DNA of 64,000 nt from Opitutales bacterium (GTDB lineage Bacteria; Verrucomicrobiota; Verrucomicrobiia; Opitutales; Oceanipulchritudinaceae): positions 1 through 64,000 of the forward strand of contig SLLG01000056.1 of assembly GCA_007134215.1 (NCBI GenBank), in the 5' to 3' direction. A program made the translations under genes and the position numbers. This document shows, piece by piece, positions 26,948 to 34,586 of the stretch. The notes below the pieces were generated by a model. The model was not told where the DNA came from, did not search any database, and saw nothing but the letters and a program-made list of their open reading frames with translations. Numbering within the stretch: position 1 is the stretch's first letter; every line of letters starts with the position of its first letter.

Positions 26948-27337
26948 TCAGGCGGAGATTGTCGCCCGCCGCTCCGTGGCCGTCACCGGATCCTGCCCGC
27001 GCAATTGGTTGCGCGCGTCGACATGCACCAGTTTGGGCTCGTGCCGGGCGACCTCGGCCTCCTCGTAATCCGCGTACGAAGCGATGATGACGAGGTCGCC
27101 GGGCTGCACCAGCCGCGCCGCCGCGCCGTTGAGGCAGATCTCGCCCGGCCCGCCCTCGATGACATAGGTGGCGAACCGCTCGCCGTTATTGAGGTTGTAG
27201 ATCTCCACCCGTTCAAAGGGCACCATGTCCGCCGCCCGATAGAGGACGGGATCGATGGAAACCGAGCCCTCGTATTGCAGGTTCGCGTCCGTCACCGTCG
27301 CGCGGTGGATCTTTGATTTCAGCAGCGTTCGTCTCAT
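26948..27337 (-). CDS. panD: aspartate 1-decarboxylase PanD
   Basis: Makes beta-alanine from aspartate for pantothenate. 129 aa, normal length. The self-cleavage site is Gly24-Ser25 (EGSVSID), which generates the pyruvoyl cofactor. Conserved K9 and the TV.DA.L.YEGS block are present. The start overlaps the coaX stop (ATGA), so it is the last pan gene of a four-gene coupled operon. Confidence 0.97.
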   Translation of the reverse strand: MRRTLLKSKIHRATVTDANLQYEGSVSIDPVLYRAADMVPFERVEIYNLNNGERFATYVIEGGPGEICLNGAAARLVQPGDLVIIASYADYEEAEVARHEPKLVHVDARNQLRGQDPVTATERRATISA

Positions 27338-28149
27338 ATTTTGCCTCCTTTCGCCGCGCCCGCGCGCGAAGAACCGGTGTTCAAATCGATGGCGCGGAGC
27401 AGCCCGCGCAAAACAAGGTCGGGGACAATCGTGTCGAAGATCCCAAATTCTTTGAAAAGCGGCGCAAAACCACCCGTGCCCACAACCATGGGAGGCGTGC
27501 CGCCGAAGGCTTCTTCCGACAACCGCGCGATCAGTTCACGCAGCGTGCCGAGGTGCCCGAAGAACAGTCCGCTCTGGATGTTCTCGATGGTCGTGCGCCC
27601 GAGGGCGTGTGGCGGTCGCTGGATATCGACGAGCGGGAGCTTCGCCGTGCCGCGGCCGAGAGCGCGCATGGAGAGTCCGAGCCCCGCCACGATGGCCCCG
27701 CCGAGGTATTCGCGTGCGGCCGTCACGACACACAGCGTCGTGGCCGTGCCCGTGTCGATGATGATGAGGTCGCGGTCGGGAAATCGGTCGACGGCGGCGA
27801 TGGCGTTGGCGATGCGGTCGGCCCCGACCTCCGTGGGCTCCTTCACACGGAGCTTCAGTCCCGTGCGCACACCGGCTTGGAGCACCAGCGGCTCGACGCC
27901 GAGATGCACGCGCACCGCACCGGCCACAGGCCCGAGCGCGTCCGGCACGACGGAGGCGATCGCCACCGCCTTGATCTCCGCCGGGTCCACGCCCTTCAGC
28001 CGGAGCAATTGCACAAGAAAGACCCCGAACTCGTCCACCGTGGGCCGGGCATGGTTCGACTTGCGGAACTCGGCGATGAGTTCCTCTCCGCGGAAGACAC
28101 CGCCGTAGATGTCGGTGTTGCCGATATCAAAGCACAGGCGCAGGCTCAT
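27334..28149 (-). CDS. coaX: type III pantothenate kinase CoaX
   Basis: Phosphorylates pantothenate, the first step of CoA synthesis from the vitamin. 271 aa of the ASKHA fold: [14 protein letters not shown] (phosphate 1), [11 protein letters not shown] (conserved GADR), and [13 protein letters not shown] (phosphate 2). Type III kinases are not feedback-inhibited by CoA in studied species. It overlaps panC and panD by 4 bp each, so the kinase is built into the pan operon. Confidence 0.95.
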   Translation of the reverse strand: MSLRLCFDIGNTDIYGGVFRGEELIAEFRKSNHARPTVDEFGVFLVQLLRLKGVDPAEIKAVAIASVVPDALGPVAGAVRVHLGVEPLVLQAGVRTGLKLRVKEPTEVGADRIANAIAAVDRFPDRDLIIIDTGTATTLCVVTAAREYLGGAIVAGLGLSMRALGRGTAKLPLVDIQRPPHALGRTTIENIQSGLFFGHLGTLRELIARLSEEAFGGTPPMVVGTGGFAPLFKEFGIFDTIVPDLVLRGLLRAIDLNTGSSRAGAAKGGKI

Positions 28150-28955
28150 GAGGCGGATCCGGTCAAAATCGGGGTGGCGTCCGCTCCGGGTGCGGGTGTC
28201 GCCGCAAGCGGAATGTTGTCGATGAGACGCACGCCCTCCAGCTCGACGGCGGCGAGGCGGCGGGACCCGGCGTCCTCCACATACTGCACGGAGAAACCGG
28301 CCTCAGTGAGGCGCTCCCGCGCCGCCGCCGCCGTCGGTGACTCGACGAGCGCGCGGTGGAATTCGGGCGCGCGGGAGCGGGCCGCGGGGGAGAGGCGCCG
28401 GTTGCGGCTGCTCATGGCGAGGCCGTCCGCCTCGCGTACCGTCGGGCAGGCAACCACCTCAATCGGCATAAAGAAGGCCGCTGCCATGCCGCGCACCAGC
28501 TCCAGTTGCTGCCAGTCTTTCTCGCCGAAGTAGGCGCGGCCGGGCACGACGATCTGAAAGAGTTTCAAGACCACGGTGAGAACACCGTCAAAATGCCCCG
28601 GACGGTGCGCTCCCTCGAGGGTCAGGGAATGCCCGTTCTCCGTAACACGGTAGCGGTAGCCGTCCGGGTAAAGCGCTTCAAAGGTCGGCGCGAAGACCGC
28701 GTCCATTCCCGCCTCCCGCGCCATCGCAAGGTCTGTCTCCCATGTCTTCGGATAGCTCCGGCAGTCCTCCGGGTCGTTGAATTGGGTGGGATTCACGAAC
28801 ACGCTCGCAACCGTCGCCGCGCACTCGGCGCGCGCCCGCTCCATGAGGCTGCGGTGCCCGGCGTGGAGCGCGCCCATCGTCGGCACAAAGCCCAGCGGGC
28901 CCGCCGCACCTCCGCGCCACGCCCGGAACGCCTCCACTGTGGACAGGATCTTCAC
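28146..28955 (-). CDS. panC: pantothenate synthetase PanC
   Basis: Joins pantoate and beta-alanine using ATP. 269 aa. The nucleotidyltransferase motif is TMGALHAGHRSLMERAR (HIGH-like), followed by VFVNPTQFNDPEDCRSYP and FGEKDWQQLELVR, then the KMSKS-like SSRNRRLS. Coupled by ATGA to both panB and coaX. Confidence 0.97.
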   Translation of the reverse strand: MKILSTVEAFRAWRGGAAGPLGFVPTMGALHAGHRSLMERARAECAATVASVFVNPTQFNDPEDCRSYPKTWETDLAMAREAGMDAVFAPTFEALYPDGYRYRVTENGHSLTLEGAHRPGHFDGVLTVVLKLFQIVVPGRAYFGEKDWQQLELVRGMAAAFFMPIEVVACPTVREADGLAMSSRNRRLSPAARSRAPEFHRALVESPTAAAARERLTEAGFSVQYVEDAGSRRLAAVELEGVRLIDNIPLAATPAPGADATPILTGSAS

Positions 28956-29827
28956 GCGAAACTCTCCCGCTTGTTCGGGAAGTCACCCGAGCGAACCGCC
29001 TCCGCATAGGCATCGACAGCGCCGGTGACCGCTCCCGCTCCGTCGAGGAACGTGCGCAGAAAGCGCGGCTTGAAGCCCGGATTCATGCCCAGCATGTCGT
29101 GCAAGACGAGGATCTGACCGTCGCAAGCCGGCCCCGAGCCGATCCCGATAGTCGGGATGCGCAGCGCACGGGAAATGCGCTCCGCCAGAGGCGCGGGCAC
29201 GCACTCGAGTACAAGCGCAAAGCAGCCCGCCGCTTCCAACGCCTTCGAATCCTCGAAGATACCGTCAGCGGCGGCATCGTCGCGGCCCTGCACCCGGTAG
29301 CCGCCGAGCTGGTTGACCGACTGCGGAGCCAGTCCGAGATGCCCCATCACCGGAAAACCGCCCTCCACGATGTGCGCGACGGTGTCGAGGTGGCCGCGGG
29401 CACCTTCGATCTTCACCGCGGTGGCCCCGGCTTTGGCGAGAGCATCGACCGCCTTCATGGCCCGCACCGGGCCAAGCCGGTGCAGAGGAAACGGCATGTC
29501 GGCGACGACAAACGCCTCCGGATCACCCCGTCGCACGGCCGAAGTGTGCAACCGCATCATCTCCAAGTCGGCGTGGACCGTAGACGGATGCCCATGCATC
29601 ACCATGGAGACGCTGTCGCCCACAAGCAGAGCATCCACCGAACTGCGGGCTAGCAGACGCGCGCTCCACGCGTCGTAGCAAGTGACCATCGAGAGCCGCA
29701 CGCCCTCGTCTTTCATCCGCTGAAAATCATTCAGCGAGCGCACCCCACCACGGGGCCGCGCCGTTGTTTTCGCTGTGCCGCCCGCTGAATACGGGGTCGG
29801 ATCAGCGTTCTCCGGTACCTGTCGCAT
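28952..29827 (-). CDS. panB: 3-methyl-2-oxobutanoate hydroxymethyltransferase PanB
   Basis: First committed step of pantoate synthesis, using methylene-tetrahydrofolate. Up to 291 aa; the first ~30 residues (to RSLNDFQRMKDEG) are longer than usual, so a later start is possible. Motifs: VTCYDAWSARL, LLVGDSVSMVMHGHPST (metal-binding Asp), VKIEGA, GHLGLAPQSVN, and LECVP with the catalytic Glu. It is the first gene of panB-panC-coaX-panD. Confidence 0.95.
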   Translation of the reverse strand: MRQVPENADPTPYSAGGTAKTTARPRGGVRSLNDFQRMKDEGVRLSMVTCYDAWSARLLARSSVDALLVGDSVSMVMHGHPSTVHADLEMMRLHTSAVRRGDPEAFVVADMPFPLHRLGPVRAMKAVDALAKAGATAVKIEGARGHLDTVAHIVEGGFPVMGHLGLAPQSVNQLGGYRVQGRDDAAADGIFEDSKALEAAGCFALVLECVPAPLAERISRALRIPTIGIGSGPACDGQILVLHDMLGMNPGFKPRFLRTFLDGAGAVTGAVDAYAEAVRSGDFPNKRESFA

Positions 29828-30018
29828 CGATCAAGTCCTCCGCCAAAAACGAACTAGTTTTCACACAAGGTGGTCGCGAACCGTTCACGCCACTCCCACA
29901 CAGACGCACAATTCCGCTCCGTGTTCAAACGCAAACTACAGTCGCCCCGCGACGCAGCACGGCAAGCGCGGGCGGGAACTCCCTCAAACGCTGGCCAACG
30001 TGGCGGAGGTGTGATGCA

Positions 30019-31458
30019 ATGACTCCCATGAACGACCGCATCCCATGGTTTCTCACCTCGGTACTCCTACTCCTCCCTGCCGATTTTTTTGCTGCGCCAG
30101 CATCCGCAAGCTCCGGCATCCCCGTCGCCGCCCTTGCCGACGGAACGCATGAATACGCGGACGAGGGGCTGCGTTTCGCGGACTACAGCCACACCCTGCA
30201 TGCCGTCTTCGCGGCAGGCGGTCTCTCCCGGTCCAGCGAAATGGGGCATGAGAACTACCGCCCGGAGCTGGGCGGCGACATCATGCGCGAACGCGGCGAA
30301 CGCTGGCTGCGTCTCCTCCGAAAAATTGACCGGAAGTTCCATGAGCAGGGGCGTCTCTATCCGTTCGCGACGACCGACGGTCATTCGGACGACAAGACGC
30401 CGCCGCGCCTGAGCGACTATCCCCACGGAGTCTACGCCTACCACATGCACCACCGCGCCGGACGGTGGGAGGCCCACGGACTCGAGACTGCCATCACCTA
30501 CGCCGGACTGCCTTATCTTGTGGAGCCCGGTATTCGGCTGCTCGAAGAGCACTTTGCCGACGGTCGCTTTTATGCGGACAAAACGCAGACCCGCTTCGAC
30601 AACGGTTCAATGGCACACGGACTTGCAGGCCTCGCCGGGCACGCCTACGCGTGGGCGCGATGGAAAAAACCGGAAGGTGCCGAAGACATGGGGGCCGTCC
30701 CCCTGCCCCGCCTCAAAGCGTGGCTCCGCTACGGCCCCGATGAACTCGCTGCGCTCCTGCGGGAGTCCGCCTCAGTCCTCGGCAACGCATGGGACAGCCG
30801 GCGCAAGGCGTATGTGTTCGGCGATGACCCGGTGTGGTCGCTCGAAGAAATCGGATCGCTCCTCCGCGGCGCCAAAGTGATCTACGAAACACTCTACATC
30901 TTCGGAGATGACGAAGCCCGCACGGCAGGGGAAACCGTCTTTAACCAAACCGCCGCCATGCTCCGGGAGGTACTCAAACTCTCCCGTGACTGGGGCCTGC
31001 CGGAGAGAGTCGCTTTCACGGAAAACGGGGCCGAAGCCGCCTCGGACCGCGTCGACACCGCCGCCCTTTGGAATCTTGTCAACCACGCGGGCAGCGGGTT
31101 CGCCCTCTTCAGCGAGGGCGACGGCATGTCACCGTGGTTCAGCGCGTCCGGGCTCGGCACAGAAGTCGCCGCCGCTATCGACCGGTGGCTGCTCGGCGCG
31201 CCGGAGCACCACCTGAAAGATGGTTGGATCGTCGCCGCCGTGTCCTACGGGTCCGGAGAGGTCATCGACGACCGCTTCGCCACGGTGACCGCCGGACAGT
31301 TCACCGTCGCCGCCGCGAACAACTACGGCCGCGGGGAGAGCTTTGTGCGGGCCGCAGACTGGGATGCAGCGGGTGCCGATCTCGTCGAAAGGACGCGGGA
31401 TCTCTACGATACCATCCTCCGTCACGCCGAACGCCTCGAAAGCCGGATCAGCGATTAA
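30019..31458 (+). CDS. secreted protein of unknown function
   Basis: 479 aa from the ATG at 30019, with GGAGGT nine bases upstream. A signal peptide covers residues 1 to about 30 (PWFLTSVLLLLPADFFAAPASAS). The rest is helical with many Trp, Tyr and His (YPHGVYAYHMHHRAGRWEAHGLET, FDNGSMAHGLAGLAGHAYAW), a pattern that could be an (alpha/alpha) toroid of the glycosidase/epimerase kind. I recognise no family signature. It stands alone between panB (divergent) and the ParA gene (convergent). Confidence 0.65.
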   Translation: MTPMNDRIPWFLTSVLLLLPADFFAAPASASSGIPVAALADGTHEYADEGLRFADYSHTLHAVFAAGGLSRSSEMGHENYRPELGGDIMRERGERWLRLLRKIDRKFHEQGRLYPFATTDGHSDDKTPPRLSDYPHGVYAYHMHHRAGRWEAHGLETAITYAGLPYLVEPGIRLLEEHFADGRFYADKTQTRFDNGSMAHGLAGLAGHAYAWARWKKPEGAEDMGAVPLPRLKAWLRYGPDELAALLRESASVLGNAWDSRRKAYVFGDDPVWSLEEIGSLLRGAKVIYETLYIFGDDEARTAGETVFNQTAAMLREVLKLSRDWGLPERVAFTENGAEAASDRVDTAALWNLVNHAGSGFALFSEGDGMSPWFSASGLGTEVAAAIDRWLLGAPEHHLKDGWIVAAVSYGSGEVIDDRFATVTAGQFTVAAANNYGRGESFVRAADWDAAGADLVERTRDLYDTILRHAERLESRISD

Positions 31459-31522
31459 CGGTCGCCGCCAGTTTTCCTTCTTGTGCAAAAAGCGCGTCGG
31501 CGCTGAGATGCCAGACATGTTT

Positions 31523-31544
31523 TTAGTTCTCTGAGAAGAACTAA
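31523..31544. other. hairpin between convergent genes
   Basis: A 7-bp perfect stem (TTAGTTC / GAACTAA) with an 8-base loop lies between the convergent stops at 31458 and 31581. It has no clear T run on either strand, so it is only a weak candidate terminator. The rest of the 120-bp gap shows nothing. Confidence 0.35.
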
Positions 31545-31580
31545 GTCAGTCAAGGTCGGCAAAGGTTTCTTCGGGTCGCG

Positions 31581-32324
31581 CTAGTAGAGCTGATGCCGGA
31601 TTTCCGTCCACAGCGCCTGAAAGGCCCGGGCGGCGGCGGAGCGCCGGTCATAGACAAAAAGGGGCGCACGCTCCGGTCCCATCCGCTCGACGGCGGCGGA
31701 CATCGGAATGACCGATGAGAAAAACCGCGGATCGCTGTCGAGGGTCTCGTGGATCGTGGCCGAATGGAGTTTCTTCCGTCTCTCGGCCATCGAGAAAAAA
31801 GCACGCAAGCCGTCGCGCGGCAGCTTCTCCTTGCGGAGAAAGCGGTCGAGTTGCTCCCATGTGCGGAGGGAAAGCGTCGTCGGGATGACCGGGCAGAGCA
31901 GTAGATCCGCCGCCGCGATAATGTTTTCGGAAAGCAGCGTGATGTTGGGCGGAGCGTCGATGACCACGAGATCGTAGGCATCGGCAAGTGTCCGGAGCGA
32001 CTCGCCGAGGCGCTTTCGCGACCGTTTGCGGGCGTCGAGCTTGAGATCGAGATTGCGGAACCCCAGCTTGGCGGGCAGCAGGTCGAGGGCGGGGAAGTCC
32101 GACTCGCGGATCTGCCGGTCGAGCGCTTTGCCGCCCCGGATGAGCCGCTTGGCCCCGTGGCGCTTGCCCGCGCGCACGCGCAGGTAAAAGGTGGCAGCGG
32201 CCTGCGGATCGAGGTCGCAGAGGAGCGTGCGCCTGCCCTCCGCCGCCGCGAGGTAGGCGAGGTTCACGGCGGCGGCGGTCTTCCCCACCCCACCCTTGAT
32301 GTTGTATAGGGCGATGACCTTCAT
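31581..32324 (-). CDS. ParA/MinD-type ATPase linked to CYTH-CHAD genes
   Basis: 247 aa. Deviant Walker A KGGVGKT (10-16) with the signature lysine, Walker A' in LLCDLDPQ, Walker B region LVVIDAPP. This is the orphan ParA type, which makes nucleoid-bound gradients to place cargo, rather than a full chromosome ParA: there is no N-terminal helix-turn-helix and no parB beside it. The ATG overlaps the CHAD gene stop (ATGA), so the two are translated together. The adjacent CHAD protein is the obvious candidate adaptor or cargo. Confidence 0.88.
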   Translation of the reverse strand: MKVIALYNIKGGVGKTAAAVNLAYLAAAEGRRTLLCDLDPQAAATFYLRVRAGKRHGAKRLIRGGKALDRQIRESDFPALDLLPAKLGFRNLDLKLDARKRSRKRLGESLRTLADAYDLVVIDAPPNITLLSENIIAAADLLLCPVIPTTLSLRTWEQLDRFLRKEKLPRDGLRAFFSMAERRKKLHSATIHETLDSDPRFFSSVIPMSAAVERMGPERAPLFVYDRRSAAARAFQALWTEIRHQLY

Positions 32325-33892
32325 TTGAAATCGTCCTTTCCGCCGAAAAGCGCCTTCGCCCGCGCGCGCACGGAGGGCGCGTCGAGGCGGGAGAATGCCC
32401 GTCCGAACTTGGCACGCTCGGCGGCGCGCGCCCGGCCCAGCTCGGAGAGCAGACCGCCGAGCGAAGCCGCCAGCTCCGTCGATGTGCCCGCCTTCGCCTC
32501 GGCCGCCTCAAGGCGGCGGCGGACCCAGGTCTCCTGGTTGCAGAGGTCGTTGAAGCGGCCGAGGATATTCTGAAGTCTGCGGAACCGCTTCACGAACGAG
32601 GCCGTTTCCCCGGCAGGCAAAAGACTGCCGAAAAACTCAAGCAGGTAGCGCAGTTTCTTTACCTGGAGCCGCAGCTTGTGCAGGGCGGCGTCAGGCGTCT
32701 TCGCACCGATACCCCGCCCGTCCTTCAGTATGCGGCGGAAGCGTTTGCGCAGGAGTCGCTTGCCGAGCGCCTCGGCGGGCTCATTGGCGCGCGGTGCCGC
32801 GGCTTCCGCAGACGGTTCCAGAAACGCCCGCCAGTCGCGAAGAATCTCCATCGTCACGGGACGTTTGAGGAATTCGAGGCACCGGCGCAGGGCACGCTCC
32901 CTTTCCCGCTCCAATTGGCGGAACAGACCGTCAAGACCTGCGTGCAGCTCCAGCGGAAGCATCGCCTCGAAGGCCCCGCGCTCAAGCAGGTGGACATCGA
33001 GATCGCGCAGACGGTTCGTCGCGCGCTGAATTTCCGCGAGGTCCTTCCCGAAGCGCTTCTCAACGCGCGCCGGAAATACGCCCTTCACGAGCGACAAGGC
33101 GGAGCGGCTGCGCCGCAGCGCAACCCGGAAGTCATGCAGAAACTCCGTGTCGAGATCGTCGTAAATTCCCGGAAGATTGCGCTCCGCAGTATCGAGGGAA
33201 AAGAGGTGAATCCGCCTGCAGGCGTCTGCCGCCGTAATCCCCTGCGGCAAGTCCACCCGCGCCTTCGATGAATAGTCTCCCGGTTCCCGGCCCGCAGCGG
33301 CAAACGCAAGGCGCGCGGGATGGTCACTGCCTGCAACCGCACGGCACCCCATTTCCGCAAGGCAGGCGGCGGCCCCGCGTGCCTCCCCGGTATAACCCTT
33401 CAGCGGAATGAGCCGGAAACCTGCGGCGGACGACGGCTCGGCTCTTTCGCGCGGTTCTTTCGCCGATGCCTTCTCCCAGACAAGGCGGCAAACGGTCTTC
33501 CCGTCGTCGTTGCACAATGCGAGAAACTCGCGCGTCTCACGGAATCGGCCCATGGGCAGGACGGCACGGATTCCGCAGATCTTCCGCAAGTGATCGCGCA
33601 ACGCGCCGGGCGGAAAATCGCTCCAGAACCACCTGCGCGGCGCCGCCTTGCCCGGCTTTGCTTCCGCGACAATGGCACGGTCGTCGGTCCGCGACAAAAC
33701 CCACCGCGCCGGACGGGCAGATCGCGTCAACACCAATCCACTCTCCCACAACCGCCAGTCGAAGGTCTCGAAACACTGGGCCACCATGGACCGGCGGCCT
33801 TCCGGAACCACCTTGAAACGGTGGCGCACATCCGCGAGCACACGCCGGGCAAACCCCTCGTCCGTCACCCACCAGACCGCCGGTGAACTCAC
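32321..33892 (-). CDS. CHAD-domain protein with degenerate N-terminal CYTH-like domain
   Basis: 523 aa, starting at a GTG that overlaps the stop of the CYTH gene (GTGA). Residues 1 to about 190 resemble a decayed CYTH domain (FETFDWRLWESGLVLTRSARPARWVLSR) without an ExExK motif. The CHAD domain (about 210-490) is helical and basic with conserved histidines: LHDFRVALRRSRSALSLVKG, EIQRATNRLRDLDVHL, and LHKLRLQVKKLRYLLEFFG. CHAD domains bind polyphosphate and target proteins to polyphosphate granules. The gene is between CYTH and ParA genes and coupled to both. Confidence 0.88.
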   Translation of the reverse strand: MSSPAVWWVTDEGFARRVLADVRHRFKVVPEGRRSMVAQCFETFDWRLWESGLVLTRSARPARWVLSRTDDRAIVAEAKPGKAAPRRWFWSDFPPGALRDHLRKICGIRAVLPMGRFRETREFLALCNDDGKTVCRLVWEKASAKEPRERAEPSSAAGFRLIPLKGYTGEARGAAACLAEMGCRAVAGSDHPARLAFAAAGREPGDYSSKARVDLPQGITAADACRRIHLFSLDTAERNLPGIYDDLDTEFLHDFRVALRRSRSALSLVKGVFPARVEKRFGKDLAEIQRATNRLRDLDVHLLERGAFEAMLPLELHAGLDGLFRQLERERERALRRCLEFLKRPVTMEILRDWRAFLEPSAEAAAPRANEPAEALGKRLLRKRFRRILKDGRGIGAKTPDAALHKLRLQVKKLRYLLEFFGSLLPAGETASFVKRFRRLQNILGRFNDLCNQETWVRRRLEAAEAKAGTSTELAASLGGLLSELGRARAAERAKFGRAFSRLDAPSVRARAKALFGGKDDFK

Positions 33893-34392
33893 TGCCCGCC
33901 CCCTTCCATGCGTTCCGGCTCCGCGCCCCCGCTCCATTCGGCGTAGGGATGACGGGCGAGGTAAGCGTTGAAATACCGCGGGTCGCCGCTGACCTCGCGC
34001 TTCGCCCACGGAGGAACGTCGACTTCCTCGTCCTCACTCTCCAGTTCGACTTCGGCAAGAACGAGACCTTCGTTCGCCCCCCCGAAAACATCCACCTCCC
34101 AGAGGCGCCCGTCGTGGCGGTAGTAGCGCCGCGTCTTCGTCACCCGGCCGGGCAGCGAACAGGAACGCAGCAGCTCCCGTGCGTCTTCGAGCGGAATGGC
34201 GTACTCGAACTCGGCACGCGCGGTGCCCGCCCCGGTTCCCTTGAGGGTCAGAAGGGCCCGCTCGCCCGCGATCCGCACCCGTGCCGCGATCCGCCCGTGG
34301 TCCAGATAGCCCTGCTCCATTGGCACCGCTTTCTCCGGCTCGGGCAGCATCGCCGCCTCGACGAGGAACTTCCGTTCGATCTCAACGCCCAT
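33889..34392 (-). CDS. CYTH-domain protein (triphosphate tunnel metalloenzyme)
   Basis: 167 aa from the ATG at 34392. It starts with the tunnel-enzyme signature EIERKFLV (ExExK), then ARVRIAGERALLTLKG and the Asp/Glu-rich wall LAEVELESEDEEVDVP. Stand-alone bacterial CYTH proteins are usually inorganic triphosphatases (YgiF/NeuTTM type), acting on short polyphosphate; adenylate cyclase activity is rare. It is first in the coupled CYTH / CHAD / ParA operon. Confidence 0.9.
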   Translation of the reverse strand: MGVEIERKFLVEAAMLPEPEKAVPMEQGYLDHGRIAARVRIAGERALLTLKGTGAGTARAEFEYAIPLEDARELLRSCSLPGRVTKTRRYYRHDGRLWEVDVFGGANEGLVLAEVELESEDEEVDVPPWAKREVSGDPRYFNAYLARHPYAEWSGGAEPERMEGGGQ

Positions 34393-34526
34393 CGCTCCGA
34401 CTTTCCGCAAACGGGAAATATAAACCCCTTGCTGTTACAAATCTGCAAAATTTCATCGGACTCGATATAGGCAGTACCCGTGGAACAACCAAGACTTCAA
34501 TTGTTACGATTTGACAACAAAGCAAG

Positions 34527-34555
34527 AGCGGCCGCCCCTTTTGAGGGCGACCGCT
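34527..34555 (-). terminator. terminator after the tyrosine-autokinase gene
   Basis: On the minus strand a ~11-bp stem with one mismatch (AGCGGTCGCCC with GGGCGGCCGCT) lies about 30 bp past the stop of the autokinase gene. It is followed by CTTGCTTTG, only partly T-rich. It probably ends the exopolysaccharide operon before the CYTH gene. Confidence 0.65.
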
Positions 34556-34586
34556 TGATAAACAGAAATCCGGCTTGGGCGCGGCG

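Noticed and set aside
30019-34392. Defence island reading of the unknown secreted gene, ParA and CHAD genes
   Set aside because: No nuclease, helicase, reverse transcriptase or toxin-like gene is present, and the secreted gene is convergent to the ParA operon.
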